IMG/VR virus record: IMGVR_UViG_3300049432_000035
Location: 1 to 43,722 of that record
Reading direction: 5' to 3' (one strand)
Length of the DNA: 43,722 nucleotides
Origin: a virus
How positions within the stretch are numbered: position 1 is the stretch's first letter; each line of letters opens with the position of its first letter. Below are positions 7,419 through 16,851 of this stretch, piece after piece. A program made the translations under genes and the position numbers. Below the pieces are notes generated by a model. The model was given only the letters and a program-made list of their open reading frames with translations. It was not told where the DNA came from and ran no database searches.

Positions 7419-8542
7419 TAGGGCAGCTCATTCCCGTTCAGGTCATACCGCTTGCGCTTGGGGGCTGGGGCTCCCCCGTCTGTCGGTGCCCCTTGTCCAC
7501 CCGTGCGTCGAGCAATGATGGCGTTCAGGTCCCTCAGATTGGCCCGAGTCGCTTGGGCCTTCGCTCTCCACACTTCTGGCTTGTCTGATGTCTGGGGTAT
7601 CTGCCCCTTAATTCTCCGAGCCTCGGGCTCTGACATCTGAGCCCCGGTGATGGCCTTGATGACGGAGTTGGTAAAGGCAATCGTAGCCGCATCAAAGTCA
7701 GCGAAGGTCTGGTCAACCTCTACCCCTGGGATAGACTGCCCAATCCGTCTGGCTCTCCCCTCCATTGGGCCAATCATCTCACTGGCCCCTGCGTCAAACA
7801 TCTCCTGTAACCTGTCCAGTTGGGCATCCGACTGCTCATTCCCTACCACGTTGGTCTGCACCGCCGCTGGGAGGGGGACGGGGGCTCCCCTTGCTGAGCC
7901 CCTAGACCCATAGAACACCCCATTATCCGTCTGGATGGGCATCAGCACCCGGTCATCCGACTGGTCTGGGGCCAGCCCCGGCTCATCGGTGATGTCCCGG
8001 CCTTGGTGAATGAGTCTCCCGTCAGGAGTCTCCTGCACCATGATGCGCTTGCCATTCAGCTTGACCCCTTTCGTGGCGGTCTGACCCATCGAGGTAGCCT
8101 TCTGAGGGGTGCCCAGCCACTCAAACTGGTCATTCATGCGCCCAGGCCCATCCTGGTCAGGGGGAAGGGGCTGATACTCCGTGCCTTCTGTTTTCTTGTA
8201 GCGGCCTGTGGGGAGCTTGCCGATGTTGGTCTCCTCCTCATACTCCTGAGGCGTGACCTTATCCCCCTTGTCTCGCATAGCAGACCGAGCGCGGATGTCA
8301 TCCCGCAGGATGTTCTGCCGGTTGGCCTCTCGGGTCTCATCCAGAGAGCCTTGCTGCATCTTCCGCCACTCAGCGTTCTCTCTGGTGTTCTCCCGAGAAA
8401 TCTCCTCACCAGCCTGATTGTGGCGGGACTGCTCCGCGTCAGCCGCGATGAGCCGCTCCAGCACTTGCCGCTTGTATTCCCGCTCTAGCTGGTCCTCCAG
8501 CCCAGAGTAGGCCCCCGCTCCGTAGTCGAGTAGTGATGCCAT
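7418..8542 (-). CDS. Internal-virion-type protein B
   Basis: Encodes 374 residues. Residues about 15-100 are a highly charged helix (REYKRQVLERLIAADAEQ, ISRENTRENAEWRKMQQ), predicting a coiled coil. The C-terminal half holds IAFTNSVIKAITGAQMSEPE and other helical stretches. Helical, coiled-coil-rich proteins at this position often form the ejection channel of short-tailed phages; that role is inferred. It is separated by 3 bp from protein C and joined to protein A by TAATG. Confidence 0.6.
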   Translation of the reverse strand: MASLLDYGAGAYSGLEDQLEREYKRQVLERLIAADAEQSRHNQAGEEISRENTRENAEWRKMQQGSLDETREANRQNILRDDIRARSAMRDKGDKVTPQEYEEETNIGKLPTGRYKKTEGTEYQPLPPDQDGPGRMNDQFEWLGTPQKATSMGQTATKGVKLNGKRIMVQETPDGRLIHQGRDITDEPGLAPDQSDDRVLMPIQTDNGVFYGSRGSARGAPVPLPAAVQTNVVGNEQSDAQLDRLQEMFDAGASEMIGPMEGRARRIGQSIPGVEVDQTFADFDAATIAFTNSVIKAITGAQMSEPEARRIKGQIPQTSDKPEVWRAKAQATRANLRDLNAIIARRTGGQGAPTDGGAPAPKRKRYDLNGNELP

Positions 8543-8545
8543 ATG

Positions 8546-9469
8546 CTACCCCGTGATGCCCGAGTAGATGTTGGCCCCAGTCGCAAGGCCCCCGACAATC
8601 TTGTCCTTGGTGGATGTCTTACCAAACTGGTCGAGCCACTTGGTGTCATCATCCGTCCCCGCCAGTTGGTCCTGAAGGTCCTTCTGGAGAATGGTCTCTG
8701 CGAGCTGCCGAGTTTGGGGGTCCAGATTGGCAAGGGCTCCCTGGTAACCCCCGGTGAAGCTAGGCACCTGACCCCTGAGCCCAGACCCCGGCCCACCCCA
8801 GTTGACAGCGACAGGGGCAGCATTCTTGATGGCGGATGCCCGCATGGATTGGTCCATGCGGGTAGTTGGGGCCTCTAGTGCAAACTTATCACGAGAGAGC
8901 TGAGCCCCTTCCATACTGGGAAGAATGCGGTCACGATTAGCGTTCGCCTCAGCCCCGGCTTTCGCCATGCCCCCGAGAATAGGGGCAGCTTTTTTGATGT
9001 AGGGGGCAGCTTGACTGAGAATGGAACCTGCCGTCTCAGCTCCAGAGGCAGCACTTGCGGTGGAGGCTACATCAGCTCCAATGTAGGCAGCCTCACCAGC
9101 CGCAGCCCCAGCAGCAGTAGCCCCACCTGACGCGGCGGCTGTAGAGGCGACATCTGCCCCGATATAACTTGCAGCAGCCCCCCCTCCGAGAGCACTCACG
9201 ATGAAGGGTGCGGCAACCCCCCCCCCAACAATAGCAGCAACAGCCAGCCAATCCTTTGCGGTCATGTGGGGAGTCAATCCCTTTTGACTGGCTTCCTGAA
9301 TGGCCCCAAGAAATGCTTGGTCCCGTGGAGGGGGTGCCCCTCCTTCAGCCGCAAGAGCCGCAGTCTGAAAGGCTTTCTGGGATTCAGGGGAGAGGGATTG
9401 AAACTCGGGCTTTGTAACAAACGCTCTCAACCACTGATTGTATTGATAGTTGGGGTTTCCTATCGGCAT
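8546..9469 (-). CDS. Internal-virion-type protein C with Gly/Ala membrane segment
   Basis: Encodes 307 residues; the ATG at 9469 follows GAGGATTTTCAT. Residues 72-100 are a Gly/Ala/Val hydrophobic segment and 100-150 contain two copies of YIGADVASTA (102-111 and 129-138), a recent internal duplication. The C-terminus (TKDKIVGGLATGANIYSGITG) is again Gly-rich and hydrophobic. It resembles T7 gp14/P22 gp7-type ejection proteins in composition only. Dyad site 5 lies just before its ribosome site. Confidence 0.6.
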   Translation of the reverse strand: MPIGNPNYQYNQWLRAFVTKPEFQSLSPESQKAFQTAALAAEGGAPPPRDQAFLGAIQEASQKGLTPHMTAKDWLAVAAIVGGGVAAPFIVSALGGGAAASYIGADVASTAAASGGATAAGAAAGEAAYIGADVASTASAASGAETAGSILSQAAPYIKKAAPILGGMAKAGAEANANRDRILPSMEGAQLSRDKFALEAPTTRMDQSMRASAIKNAAPVAVNWGGPGSGLRGQVPSFTGGYQGALANLDPQTRQLAETILQKDLQDQLAGTDDDTKWLDQFGKTSTKDKIVGGLATGANIYSGITG

Positions 9470-9485
9470 ATGAAAATCCTCAAAG

Positions 9486-9499
9486 TGTAATTGATTACA
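9486..9499. repeat. Dyad site 5, TGTAATTGATTACA
   Basis: Centre variant. Lies between the TAG stop at 9502 and the GAGGAT ribosome site of the 8546-9469 gene. Confidence 0.95.
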
Positions 9500-9501
9500 C
9501 T

Positions 9502-10764
9502 CTACGCTTGGTCTCTGTAGTAGTTGGCGCTCCTGTCGTAAGCGTCCCGACCCTGCCGATAGGTGAACTCATCGTAGAACTGCTGATTCTGCTGGCCCAT
9601 TTGCGCCCGCTGGAGTTGGTCATTGAGCTGGGCCAAATACTGCTGGAGGTAGATGCGCTCCTCCCCTTGGGCCAACTGGAGCGCATTGATGACATCCTGC
9701 CGCTTCGACGCAATCTCATCGGTGATGAGATGCCCCTCATAGTTCGCGGTATTCAGACCCGCTTGCTCCTGCTGGGATTGGATAGCTGAGTCAAAAGCTC
9801 CAGACCCTTGGCCTCCATAGTTCAGCCCCTCAGCCGCCGACCGCTCAGCGAGCGCATTACGGGATTGGCGGGTGGACCGCTCTTGCTGAGCGCGAAACGC
9901 CGATGTTGGTCCAGCGATATTAGGGTCATCCGCTCCTGTGCCCCGCTCACCCCTTCCAAGTAGCCGCATGATGGCATCAGCCACAGGGCCACTGCCAAAC
10001 ATACCGGCTGCACCCCCTCCGCCTGCGGCTCCACCTGCGGCCCCAGCAACACCTGCTCCGGCTCCTGTGGCACCTGGGTCTCCAGGCTGACCCCCCATTG
10101 GGGTCCACTGGAGCTGATGCACCCCCTCCTCATCCCGGTAGATGTCCACGATTTCCCCGCTCTTGAGGCGTATCTTGTCAGAGGAAATGACCGTGGCCCC
10201 AATAGACGCTGCTGCATCCTGAATGGTGCCCCCTGACGCAAGGATACGAGACGCGATGTATTTCTCGGACTGATGAGAGGGGTCGTTCATCTTCGCCGTG
10301 TCCACCCCCTCCATATAGGCATACGTGGGTTGGGCTCCAGCCGACTGGATAGGACCTGTGACAGCCCCCCCAGTAATGCCCGTATTGTTGCTTCCAGGCT
10401 GTGTGCCCCACGGTGCCCCAGATGTCGTATCCACCGTTGGGGCCGGTTGGGTGTAGGGGCTAGGGGCTGACCCATCCGGCATACTGGGGCTTGTCTGTGC
10501 AGGGTCAAACCCGTCCATCACACTGGAGTCTGATAGCTGATAGAGCTGAGACTCAAGAGAGCTAGGACTTGATGGATTCGATGGGCTGGCAGAGGGGCTG
10601 CTAGAGCTGATAGCCCCCTCAGTTTCCTCGGGAGCTTCTGTGCTGGCCTGGGGGGTTGCCTGCCCCCCCTGGAGAGCGGCAATCTGCTCAGGAGAGGCTT
10701 GGTCCGGCCCGTCATCCTCAGCATCATAGTAGGCCCCATCAGGCCCTAGCTTATAGCGTCCCAT
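9502..10764 (-). CDS. Internal-virion-type protein D
   Basis: Encodes 420 residues; ATG at 10764 follows GGGGGGATT. The first 170 residues are disordered and rich in Ser, Pro and Gln. A small beta-like segment (DKIRLKSGEIVDIYRDEEG) follows, then a Gly/Ala stretch (about 220-250), then a long helical C-terminal region rich in Gln, Asn and Tyr (QQYLAQLNDQLQRAQMGQQ) ending in tyrosine-rich repeats. It is grouped by position with the other putative ejection proteins. No enzymatic motif was seen. Confidence 0.6.
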   Translation of the reverse strand: MGRYKLGPDGAYYDAEDDGPDQASPEQIAALQGGQATPQASTEAPEETEGAISSSSPSASPSNPSSPSSLESQLYQLSDSSVMDGFDPAQTSPSMPDGSAPSPYTQPAPTVDTTSGAPWGTQPGSNNTGITGGAVTGPIQSAGAQPTYAYMEGVDTAKMNDPSHQSEKYIASRILASGGTIQDAAASIGATVISSDKIRLKSGEIVDIYRDEEGVHQLQWTPMGGQPGDPGATGAGAGVAGAAGGAAGGGGAAGMFGSGPVADAIMRLLGRGERGTGADDPNIAGPTSAFRAQQERSTRQSRNALAERSAAEGLNYGGQGSGAFDSAIQSQQEQAGLNTANYEGHLITDEIASKRQDVINALQLAQGEERIYLQQYLAQLNDQLQRAQMGQQNQQFYDEFTYRQGRDAYDRSANYYRDQA

Positions 10765-10777
10765 AATCCCCCCAAAG

Positions 10778-10791
10778 TGTAATCGATTACA
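10778..10791. repeat. Dyad site 6, TGTAATCGATTACA
   Basis: Exact core in a longer perfect dyad AAAG...CTTT (10774-10795). Lies immediately before the ribosome site of the 9502-10764 gene. Confidence 0.95.
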
Positions 10792-10866
10792 CTTTCCATG
10801 ATTTTAGGCAGTATATCCCATCCAATTTCGATGGACTTATGCAATTATCCAGAGTTCCGAGAGGCA

Positions 10867-11871
10867 TCATGGGACGTACTCCGTAATGGTGATGCTGGAG
10901 GCCATCACCCCGCCGAAGATGCGACCACCGGAGTTGCCGTTGAACGTCATCGTGCCGCCGAACGCTCCACCCGCCCGTACTTTAAATGTTGTCGCGCTCG
11001 TCGTGCCAGCAACCATGTCGTGGTCAATTACCAGTTCAAGACCACCCCCAGCGGTGGGATGATACGCGCACGTTGCTGCCAGAGAGCCAGCCGTGGCGTC
11101 TTGGAACAGAGCGGCAACATACCAATTCGCAATCGAGTGCGAGAGTTGGCCCACCACATGAATGTGCAGCCGATTCGCCGCATTCGTCGGCGTTATCGCC
11201 CGCGTTATATACTCATCGCCCTCGGTGTTCTGCGGGATGGTGTCGTCATATGGGATAGTGGTTGTGCCCGTTGCGACAGCTCCACTTTGAGAGCTGACAA
11301 CTTGAACAGCCACCCCACGAGTAGCCCACGAGGGGTCTGCTCCAGCACCCCCACTAATAAGGACTTGTCCAGCAGTGCCGGTTGCTAGGGCTGAAACATC
11401 CACCCCACCATTCCCAACAATGAGTCCGTGGTCTGCCAGTGCTCCTGTTGCTGTAACCGTGCCAGCTCCCCCAGCCAGTGGACCGTTGGGGCTGCTAAAG
11501 AGAATGGCGGCGGGTGTGGCGCTCGCCTCTAGCGCGATGCCAAAATCCCCTTCCACCTGGGGGGAGCTGTGAGGAGTCGCCTGTCCAGCTACCGTATGGG
11601 ACTTGATGAATTGCCCAATGGTCGCGGCTGTATTGAGATTGACCTTAGGGACCCAACCTCCCAGGGCGACAAGGCCCGTTGCATTATTCACGATGCCATT
11701 CGGCTCGATGATGACACCCATTCCCCGTGTCGAAAGGCCAGCTGTGGTCGTCGTGGTGAAGCCGTTAGCGTTCGTGTTATCAAGGATGACCACATCCCCA
11801 TACACAAGGGCTCCTCCTGATTTATTGGTCAGCAGGGCCACAGTCGTGCGGTTCAGTGCGGTATTAGGCAT
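10867..11871 (-). CDS. Tail fibre or spike protein (distal, receptor-binding candidate)
   Basis: Encodes 334 residues, beta-rich and low in Cys and Trp as usual for fibres. The N-terminal 110 residues (KSGGALVYGDVVILDN, GVIIEPNGI) resemble a small beta-barrel repeated in phage fibre proteins. A Gly-rich shaft-like region (130-185) leads to a C-terminal domain beginning TTTIPYDDTIPQ and ending SSITITEYVP, typical of receptor-binding tips. It joins the previous gene by TAATG. Codons here and in neighbouring fibre genes use more CG-ending triplets than the internal virion genes, hinting at exchange. Confidence 0.7.
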   Translation of the reverse strand: MPNTALNRTTVALLTNKSGGALVYGDVVILDNTNANGFTTTTTAGLSTRGMGVIIEPNGIVNNATGLVALGGWVPKVNLNTAATIGQFIKSHTVAGQATPHSSPQVEGDFGIALEASATPAAILFSSPNGPLAGGAGTVTATGALADHGLIVGNGGVDVSALATGTAGQVLISGGAGADPSWATRGVAVQVVSSQSGAVATGTTTIPYDDTIPQNTEGDEYITRAITPTNAANRLHIHVVGQLSHSIANWYVAALFQDATAGSLAATCAYHPTAGGGLELVIDHDMVAGTTSATTFKVRAGGAFGGTMTFNGNSGGRIFGGVMASSITITEYVP

Positions 11872-12518
11872 TAGAGGCTCGCAATCACATACTCAAGGGT
11901 AGCGATTTGCCCAGCACCCGGAGCGGTGCCAAACGTGATTTGAGACCTATTAGCAGAGAGGGTAAAGGTTGCGGGGTCCACAAACGCCCCATTCACCCCC
12001 ACATGCTCTAGATACTCCGCGAAGTCTAGGAGATTGAAGGTGACGGTTGCCCCATCCCCGAGAATCCGCATCATGCCATGTAGATGTCCCCCGCCCCCGG
12101 CCACATTCACGGTTCGCGCCCCGGCTACTGTGTCATCAAAGGTGACATTGGTCCCGGCAAGCACACGGCGACTATTGGGCAAGTCTACGATTTCATTGGT
12201 CTCTGTCAGATACGTAGCATCAGATGGGGCGAAAAGTCCAGGGGTGATAGAGATAGTGATGGTGCCTCGGCCAGATGTCACGATGACACCAAACCCTGCC
12301 GTGATGCGGTTCAGGACAAAGCGCCGCAGCACTTGGTCGCCGATGGGAATCTGCCCATTCCGCACACCTGAGGCGTCAATGCCTAAGCCCCCATTCCCAG
12401 CGGGGATGGCCTTCAGCGCATAGGCTTGCAGGGCGGCGACAATCTGCTCCAGTTCAGCTCGCGTTTTTGGGTCGAGATTCTCGGGGAATTGGAGAATGAC
12501 CTTGAGGAAGGCAGACAT
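11871..12518 (-). CDS. Tail fibre-associated protein
   Basis: Encodes 215 residues. The start at 12518 overlaps the upstream stop in TAATG. A short helical N-terminus (residues 1-35) precedes a beta-rich body. SDATYLTETNEIVDL resembles DATYLTQTANSTLTNE in the signal-peptide fibre at 18013-19425, a motif of fibre shafts. The C-terminus FGTAPGAGQIATLEYVIASL is typical of small fibre or tip domains. It probably forms part of the host-recognition apparatus. Confidence 0.65.
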   Translation of the reverse strand: MSAFLKVILQFPENLDPKTRAELEQIVAALQAYALKAIPAGNGGLGIDASGVRNGQIPIGDQVLRRFVLNRITAGFGVIVTSGRGTITISITPGLFAPSDATYLTETNEIVDLPNSRRVLAGTNVTFDDTVAGARTVNVAGGGGHLHGMMRILGDGATVTFNLLDFAEYLEHVGVNGAFVDPATFTLSANRSQITFGTAPGAGQIATLEYVIASL

Positions 12519-12907
12519 TACCTGTCCCCATCCGCTGTGACGGGGAGCAAGAGCTGGTCCAGCGACCACTCTTTAGCCTGGGCGGCTCCATCTCCGACTT
12601 GGACTTGGACACAGGAGATGTCGGCCATCGCCGCCCCCTCAAACTTGGGCAGCACACCTATCTCGACCCCAAAGGGGGTAAGGACCAGCATGGAGGAGGA
12701 GGCTTCAATGCCAAAATCCCTATCAATCGTGAGGGTGAGCGTGACCCCACTCCCCACCCGTGCGGCCAGGAGAGGCTGCTGCTCTTGCGTGATCCCCGCG
12801 AGCTGACCCATCTCCGCAGGGGGAATTCCTCTCGACTTCCAATAGCCTTGGAAGGTGACACCATCATCGTCCAGAGCCGTATCACTCATTTTGAGCAGGG
12901 TTGCCAT
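12518..12907 (-). CDS. Tail-associated protein, paralogue of next gene's C-terminal domain
   Basis: Encodes 129 residues. From about residue 34 it aligns with the last ~95 residues of the 12926-14170 product: QQPL, a TLTIDRDFG/QLEIDKDRG strand, PKFEGAAMAD/RKFEGAGVAD, then a VQ..GD segment and an Asp/Gly-rich end. The two are therefore duplicated domains in adjacent genes. The ATG at 12907 has no ribosome site; dyad site 7 ends 4 nt upstream. Function unknown, probably virion-associated. Confidence 0.65.
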   Translation of the reverse strand: MATLLKMSDTALDDDGVTFQGYWKSRGIPPAEMGQLAGITQEQQPLLAARVGSGVTLTLTIDRDFGIEASSSMLVLTPFGVEIGVLPKFEGAAMADISCVQVQVGDGAAQAKEWSLDQLLLPVTADGDR

Positions 12908-12911
12908 ACAG

Positions 12912-12925
12912 TGTAATCGATTACA
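12912..12925. repeat. Dyad site 7, TGTAATCGATTACA
   Basis: Exact core, AGTG...CACT. Abuts the TAG stop at 12926-12928 and sits 4 nt before the start at 12907, replacing a ribosome site. Confidence 0.95.
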
Positions 12926-14170
12926 CTATTTGTCCCCGTCCCCAGACCGTCTGGCCTGAAAACGGTCAATGGTCCATCGTCGCACAGTCGCCAGGATGTC
13001 ACCCAGCTTGAATTGCACGAGGCTGGCATCCGCTACGCCAGCCCCCTCAAACTTGCGGATGACACGGGTCTCTGTCCCCTGAGCCGCCAAATTTACGGTA
13101 TCCGTCTCCAGCTCCCGGCCCCGGTCCTTATCAATCTCCAGTTGGAGAGTGGTCAGCGCCTTCCGTGTCACGACAAGGGGCTGCTGAATCTGGCCGATGG
13201 TGCCCAATTTCTTAATGGAGCCCCCAGGAGGGTAGGCTCTCGTTTTGACAAAGGCAAGATACTCCTCCCCATCATCATCCCCCCCGGTTCCCGTATAGCC
13301 CCCTCCCGGCACTGGGGTCTCAGGGCCTCCCCCTCCACCCCCTCCTCCTGCTGTATCGAAGTCGGTATCCAGCTTGAGGAGGATAGAATTGATGGGACCG
13401 GGCACACAAGTTGCGGGGTAAAGCACTTGCCGCGCCATCTGGATAAGCTGTGCCGCCCCCGGCTCAATCCAGAGCACCTGGCGGCCCTGATGCGTAAGTT
13501 GCGCGTCGGCGTCTAATGGCAGCGCAGCAAACGCGACGATACAGGCACCCCAAGGAGACGCCGTGCTCAAGGTCCACGCACAGGACTGTGCCCCCATGTC
13601 GGTGACGACCCGACTGACCGCAGACCCGACTAACGCACTGCCGACGACATTAAATTGATTCGTCCACGCGGGACTCACCGTTTCAACCGTAATACTTCCC
13701 GGTACCGCATTCGCCGCGACGGTCGCACAGACAAGCACCTCGGCGGCTCCCACACTTCCTGTGGGACCAACAGAGACGGCGCTGCTATTACCCGAGCCGT
13801 TCACGGCTGCCCCCGTCAACGGGTCAGTCGCGCCAAACCCTGAATACTCAGTCGCTCCGACAATGGTCTGCTGTGAACCGCCGCCGAGCGCCGTTGCTGT
13901 CACCGTGAAAGTGCCGCTTGGAGACCCAATGTTATGGGCATACCAAATCTGTGCGCGTTGTTCGTTCCGATTTCCGCTGTCTGTTGCCAAGATGTAGGTG
14001 TTGCCTTGATTGTCGGCAACTGATGCCTGCTCGCTACCGAGAAACCCACGCATGTTCACAGAGACGACGATGAGGTTTCCGACCGTGGGGAGAGATAGGA
14101 AGGATGCCGCAGGGGAGCCACCCCCACCCGCGTACACTGGGGCAGTTGTCTGCACAGTGAGGAGCGACAT
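12926..14170 (-). CDS. Beta-sandwich tail or adhesion protein
   Basis: Encodes 414 residues; the start at 14170 overlaps the upstream stop in TGATG. Residues about 1-210 form a beta-sandwich-like module (VADNQGNTYILATDSGN, IVGATEYSGFGATDPL) of a type seen in phage and bacterial surface adhesins. A middle segment follows, then a Gly-rich linker including a run of Gly near residue 290, and a C-terminal domain paralogous to the 12518-12907 product. The modular layout suggests a fibre or appendage protein. GC-rich third positions resemble the adjacent 14170-15204 gene. Confidence 0.65.
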   Translation of the reverse strand: MSLLTVQTTAPVYAGGGGSPAASFLSLPTVGNLIVVSVNMRGFLGSEQASVADNQGNTYILATDSGNRNEQRAQIWYAHNIGSPSGTFTVTATALGGGSQQTIVGATEYSGFGATDPLTGAAVNGSGNSSAVSVGPTGSVGAAEVLVCATVAANAVPGSITVETVSPAWTNQFNVVGSALVGSAVSRVVTDMGAQSCAWTLSTASPWGACIVAFAALPLDADAQLTHQGRQVLWIEPGAAQLIQMARQVLYPATCVPGPINSILLKLDTDFDTAGGGGGGGGPETPVPGGGYTGTGGDDDGEEYLAFVKTRAYPPGGSIKKLGTIGQIQQPLVVTRKALTTLQLEIDKDRGRELETDTVNLAAQGTETRVIRKFEGAGVADASLVQFKLGDILATVRRWTIDRFQARRSGDGDK

Positions 14171-15204
14171 CAGGCTACCACCTGCACGCCACCTTCCATC
14201 GTGTTCGCCGTCGCGACCGTCCACGGCGCCCCAGTGACTGGATTCGGCCCGTATATCTGTGGGTAGTATTTGAAACTAGTCGCCGCAAGGGCTTGCGTCA
14301 CGCCGGTCACCAGTGTCCCACCCGACACCACACAATTACATATTGTGCGGGTCTCAAACTGTGTTTTCAGCATATTGGGCATGAGCTGAATAGCATAGAC
14401 CGGCCCAGTCAGCGGGACGATAGCCGGGAACTTAAAGGTATCTGTTTCCCCGGCTGTGGGACTGGAAACATAGGTCGCTCCATCATCTGGAGGTATTTCA
14501 TCTACAAGCGCCCCGTGGTCAGTGCCAGTAGAGGGAGCCCATTCTTTATAGGTGCCCCCCCCGCTCGCAGCATCCGTCCGGGCAACCTGCCCCTCAACGT
14601 GGCAATCACCAAAAAACGCATTCCAGGGCGCGGCACCAGACGCATCGCCCCAGTAGAGATCATCAATCCAGCCTTCAGGGTCAAACGCGATTGAGGACCA
14701 CGTGCCACCCGAGAAAGAGGTGAACGTGTTGACGATGCCAGAGTCGGCGGCCAGCAGCCCGTTGATGTACACGCGCAAATAGCCCGACGCTCCGTGTTTC
14801 CATTCCACCCCGATATGTGTGTATGTGCCGATAGAGAGCAGGCCCGCGGGCGTTGTCGCGAGGAAATCGCCGATGATTGTGTTGACGCCTTTCCAGAGGT
14901 CCACCGCGCCACTACTCAGGACACGAATAAAGAGCACCGGAAAGCCGTTGTCTGGACTGATGATGGAGAAATTCGCATTGACATTGAAGCCGACAGGCTT
15001 GTATGCCATCGCCGCGTAGCCACTATCGATGCTGCCATCGGTCACACCAATAAATGGGCCACTCCCAGCCGCCGCTGTGCCATGCCACGCCGCTGTCCCG
15101 CATCGCCCTGCCCCAGCCTCAATAGAGCCCGGCCCTGCTCCCCCGAAATACTGATTGATTTGTGCGGTCTCATAGATATCGAAACTCTCCATGCCCTTTA
15201 GCAT
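14170..15204 (-). CDS. Concanavalin/LamG-like tail protein
   Basis: Encodes 344 residues; ATG at 15204 follows AAGGAGACGAT. The first ~200 residues look like a jelly-roll lectin fold: GTYTHIGVEWKHGASGYLRV and YINGLLAADSG match the strand pattern of LamG/concanavalin domains, and WIDDLYWGD is a usual edge strand. A C-terminal region (DTFKFPAIVPLTGPVYAIQL) is beta-rich. Similar proteins serve as carbohydrate-binding tail components. Role inferred from fold-like pattern and position. Confidence 0.65.
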   Translation of the reverse strand: MLKGMESFDIYETAQINQYFGGAGPGSIEAGAGRCGTAAWHGTAAAGSGPFIGVTDGSIDSGYAAMAYKPVGFNVNANFSIISPDNGFPVLFIRVLSSGAVDLWKGVNTIIGDFLATTPAGLLSIGTYTHIGVEWKHGASGYLRVYINGLLAADSGIVNTFTSFSGGTWSSIAFDPEGWIDDLYWGDASGAAPWNAFFGDCHVEGQVARTDAASGGGTYKEWAPSTGTDHGALVDEIPPDDGATYVSSPTAGETDTFKFPAIVPLTGPVYAIQLMPNMLKTQFETRTICNCVVSGGTLVTGVTQALAATSFKYYPQIYGPNPVTGAPWTVATANTMEGGVQVVA

Positions 15205-15213
15205 ATCGTCTCC

Positions 15214-16821
15214 TTAGGCGGGTTCCCGAAACCCAATCCAGGGCCGCAAGTCTAGTGACATGGAGGCTCCAATAGTATTGGAGAACATGACGGCACATAT
15301 AGCCTTGCAGGACTTCCCGTTATGCCGAGCCCATCCCCCTCTGACCCCATATTCATCACGCATAGTCTGACAGCGAACATCCACCATCAGCTTGAGGTCT
15401 GGCGAGTCGAGCCCCGTGCTGACGAACCACCAAATCTGATGCAAATCTGCATGATAGACCCCGTGGGCAACCATGAGGCTGGCGTGGAGGTTCACCGCTG
15501 TCGGGTAGTTATTCGCGGCATACCAGACATCCTCCATGTCCCGGCCCATATACTCCTGCCCCCCTTCGATGCTGACGCGATAGGGGCCGAGGCGGGAGAG
15601 GAAGGCACAGACGGGGTAGCCCCCGGTGTTCTCCACGGCAACAATCGTCTTTTGGTAGATGCAGCCTACCGCCCGCGTCATGTTGCGGAAGATGTAGGGT
15701 GCATCAGGGTCGCCAGTCGGGACCCCCTTCCAAATCTGTTCATACTTGAAGGCAAAGATGACACCATGAATGGGGAGGGACAGGCCAGTAATCTCTCCCC
15801 CATCCTTCTCATTGATGTCCACATACCCCTTGATGGTAGCGGTTAGGATGATACGTTCATCATCCCCGTGGTCGGCTGAGCCCAGCACCGCTGTATTGAA
15901 GATGCGGGATGTCTTACCTCCCTCCCAGGAGTTCCCCATCAAGAGGCGATTACCATCGGTGCTCAACCACTTCGCACTGGGGGGAAGAGAATAGACGCCC
16001 ACTTCCTCTGAGGTTGTCAGGTCGAGATAATTAGCGGTGAGTGTGCTGTCATCATAGGTGGCGGTGCCGATGACGATGGAGGGGAACAGCCCATCCTGCC
16101 CAGCCAGCACATACCAAATCACACCATCCAGCGAGACTTCCACTTCCCAATGGGTCTCTCGCTCCCCAGGAAGGGTAGGACGTGTCACCCGAGCCGCCGT
16201 GCCCGCTCCACTGGGAGTGAAAAGGGTAGATGCTGGGCTAGGCTCAGACCGACGCACCACGATAGCCCCGCTAAGCTGAATCACCCGCACACGATAATAG
16301 CGGGCGACTGCCGCATAGGTGCCCGCTCCAGTATTCGCAACCGTTGGGGCCGCAGTGGGAGCCGCCAGTCCGACGCGCCGCACAGCCGAGACCAAGGGGT
16401 CCCACACATGGAGCCGGTCTACAGAGGAGTTGTAAGCCAAAAAGAGCTTGCCATTAAAGGAGATGGCGTGGACGTGCTGGAAGTTGTCCGTAATGGCGTC
16501 ATCCACCGTGACATCCGCCCACGAGGTGCCCCCAGCTAGCCGCTTGACGAGCCCAGAGCTATCAACCGCCCACAGCTCAGCGAGTGCCCCATTCCCCGTG
16601 GGCACATGGCGGAACATTGAGGCGATATAGGTTCCAAAGGCTGTGCCCCCAGTGGTCGCAACAGGGATAGCCCCCGGTCTCTTCCGACCCAACGGGCCAT
16701 CCGACCAATCGACATTGAGGGCATCCACACACTGATTCTCTGGCACCTCCAGAGGAGAATCGATGCCATTCCTTCCCCCGCGAAGGTTGGTAATAAGAAT
16801 GTCGCTGCCGTTATCAGGCAT
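15214..16821 (-). CDS. Beta-propeller-like tail protein (tail hub or stabiliser)
   Basis: Encodes 535 residues, starting MPDNGSDILITNLRGGRNG with the following VPENQCVDALNVDW, a common beginning in podovirus tail-hub or stabilising proteins. Repeated four-strand units (SFNGKLFLAY, HVWDPL, WLSTDGNRLLMG, VYHADLHQIWWFV) suggest a propeller. It lies directly downstream of the adaptor, where tail-closure proteins are expected. No clear ribosome site; dyad site 8 is 14 nt upstream. Confidence 0.7.
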   Translation of the reverse strand: MPDNGSDILITNLRGGRNGIDSPLEVPENQCVDALNVDWSDGPLGRKRPGAIPVATTGGTAFGTYIASMFRHVPTGNGALAELWAVDSSGLVKRLAGGTSWADVTVDDAITDNFQHVHAISFNGKLFLAYNSSVDRLHVWDPLVSAVRRVGLAAPTAAPTVANTGAGTYAAVARYYRVRVIQLSGAIVVRRSEPSPASTLFTPSGAGTAARVTRPTLPGERETHWEVEVSLDGVIWYVLAGQDGLFPSIVIGTATYDDSTLTANYLDLTTSEEVGVYSLPPSAKWLSTDGNRLLMGNSWEGGKTSRIFNTAVLGSADHGDDERIILTATIKGYVDINEKDGGEITGLSLPIHGVIFAFKYEQIWKGVPTGDPDAPYIFRNMTRAVGCIYQKTIVAVENTGGYPVCAFLSRLGPYRVSIEGGQEYMGRDMEDVWYAANNYPTAVNLHASLMVAHGVYHADLHQIWWFVSTGLDSPDLKLMVDVRCQTMRDEYGVRGGWARHNGKSCKAICAVMFSNTIGASMSLDLRPWIGFREPA

Positions 16822-16835
16822 GATGAATGGGAAAG

Positions 16836-16849
16836 TGTAATTGATTACA
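16836..16849. repeat. Dyad site 8, TGTAATTGATTACA
   Basis: Centre variant. Between the TAG at 16852 and the start at 16821. Confidence 0.95.
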
Positions 16850-16851
16850 CC

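Noticed and set aside
10774-10795. Dyads as ordinary intrinsic terminators
   Set aside because: The stem is AU-rich with a short or absent U-run, several copies lie inside genes or in promoter spacers, and centre variants track DNA symmetry. Contribution to attenuation is not excluded.
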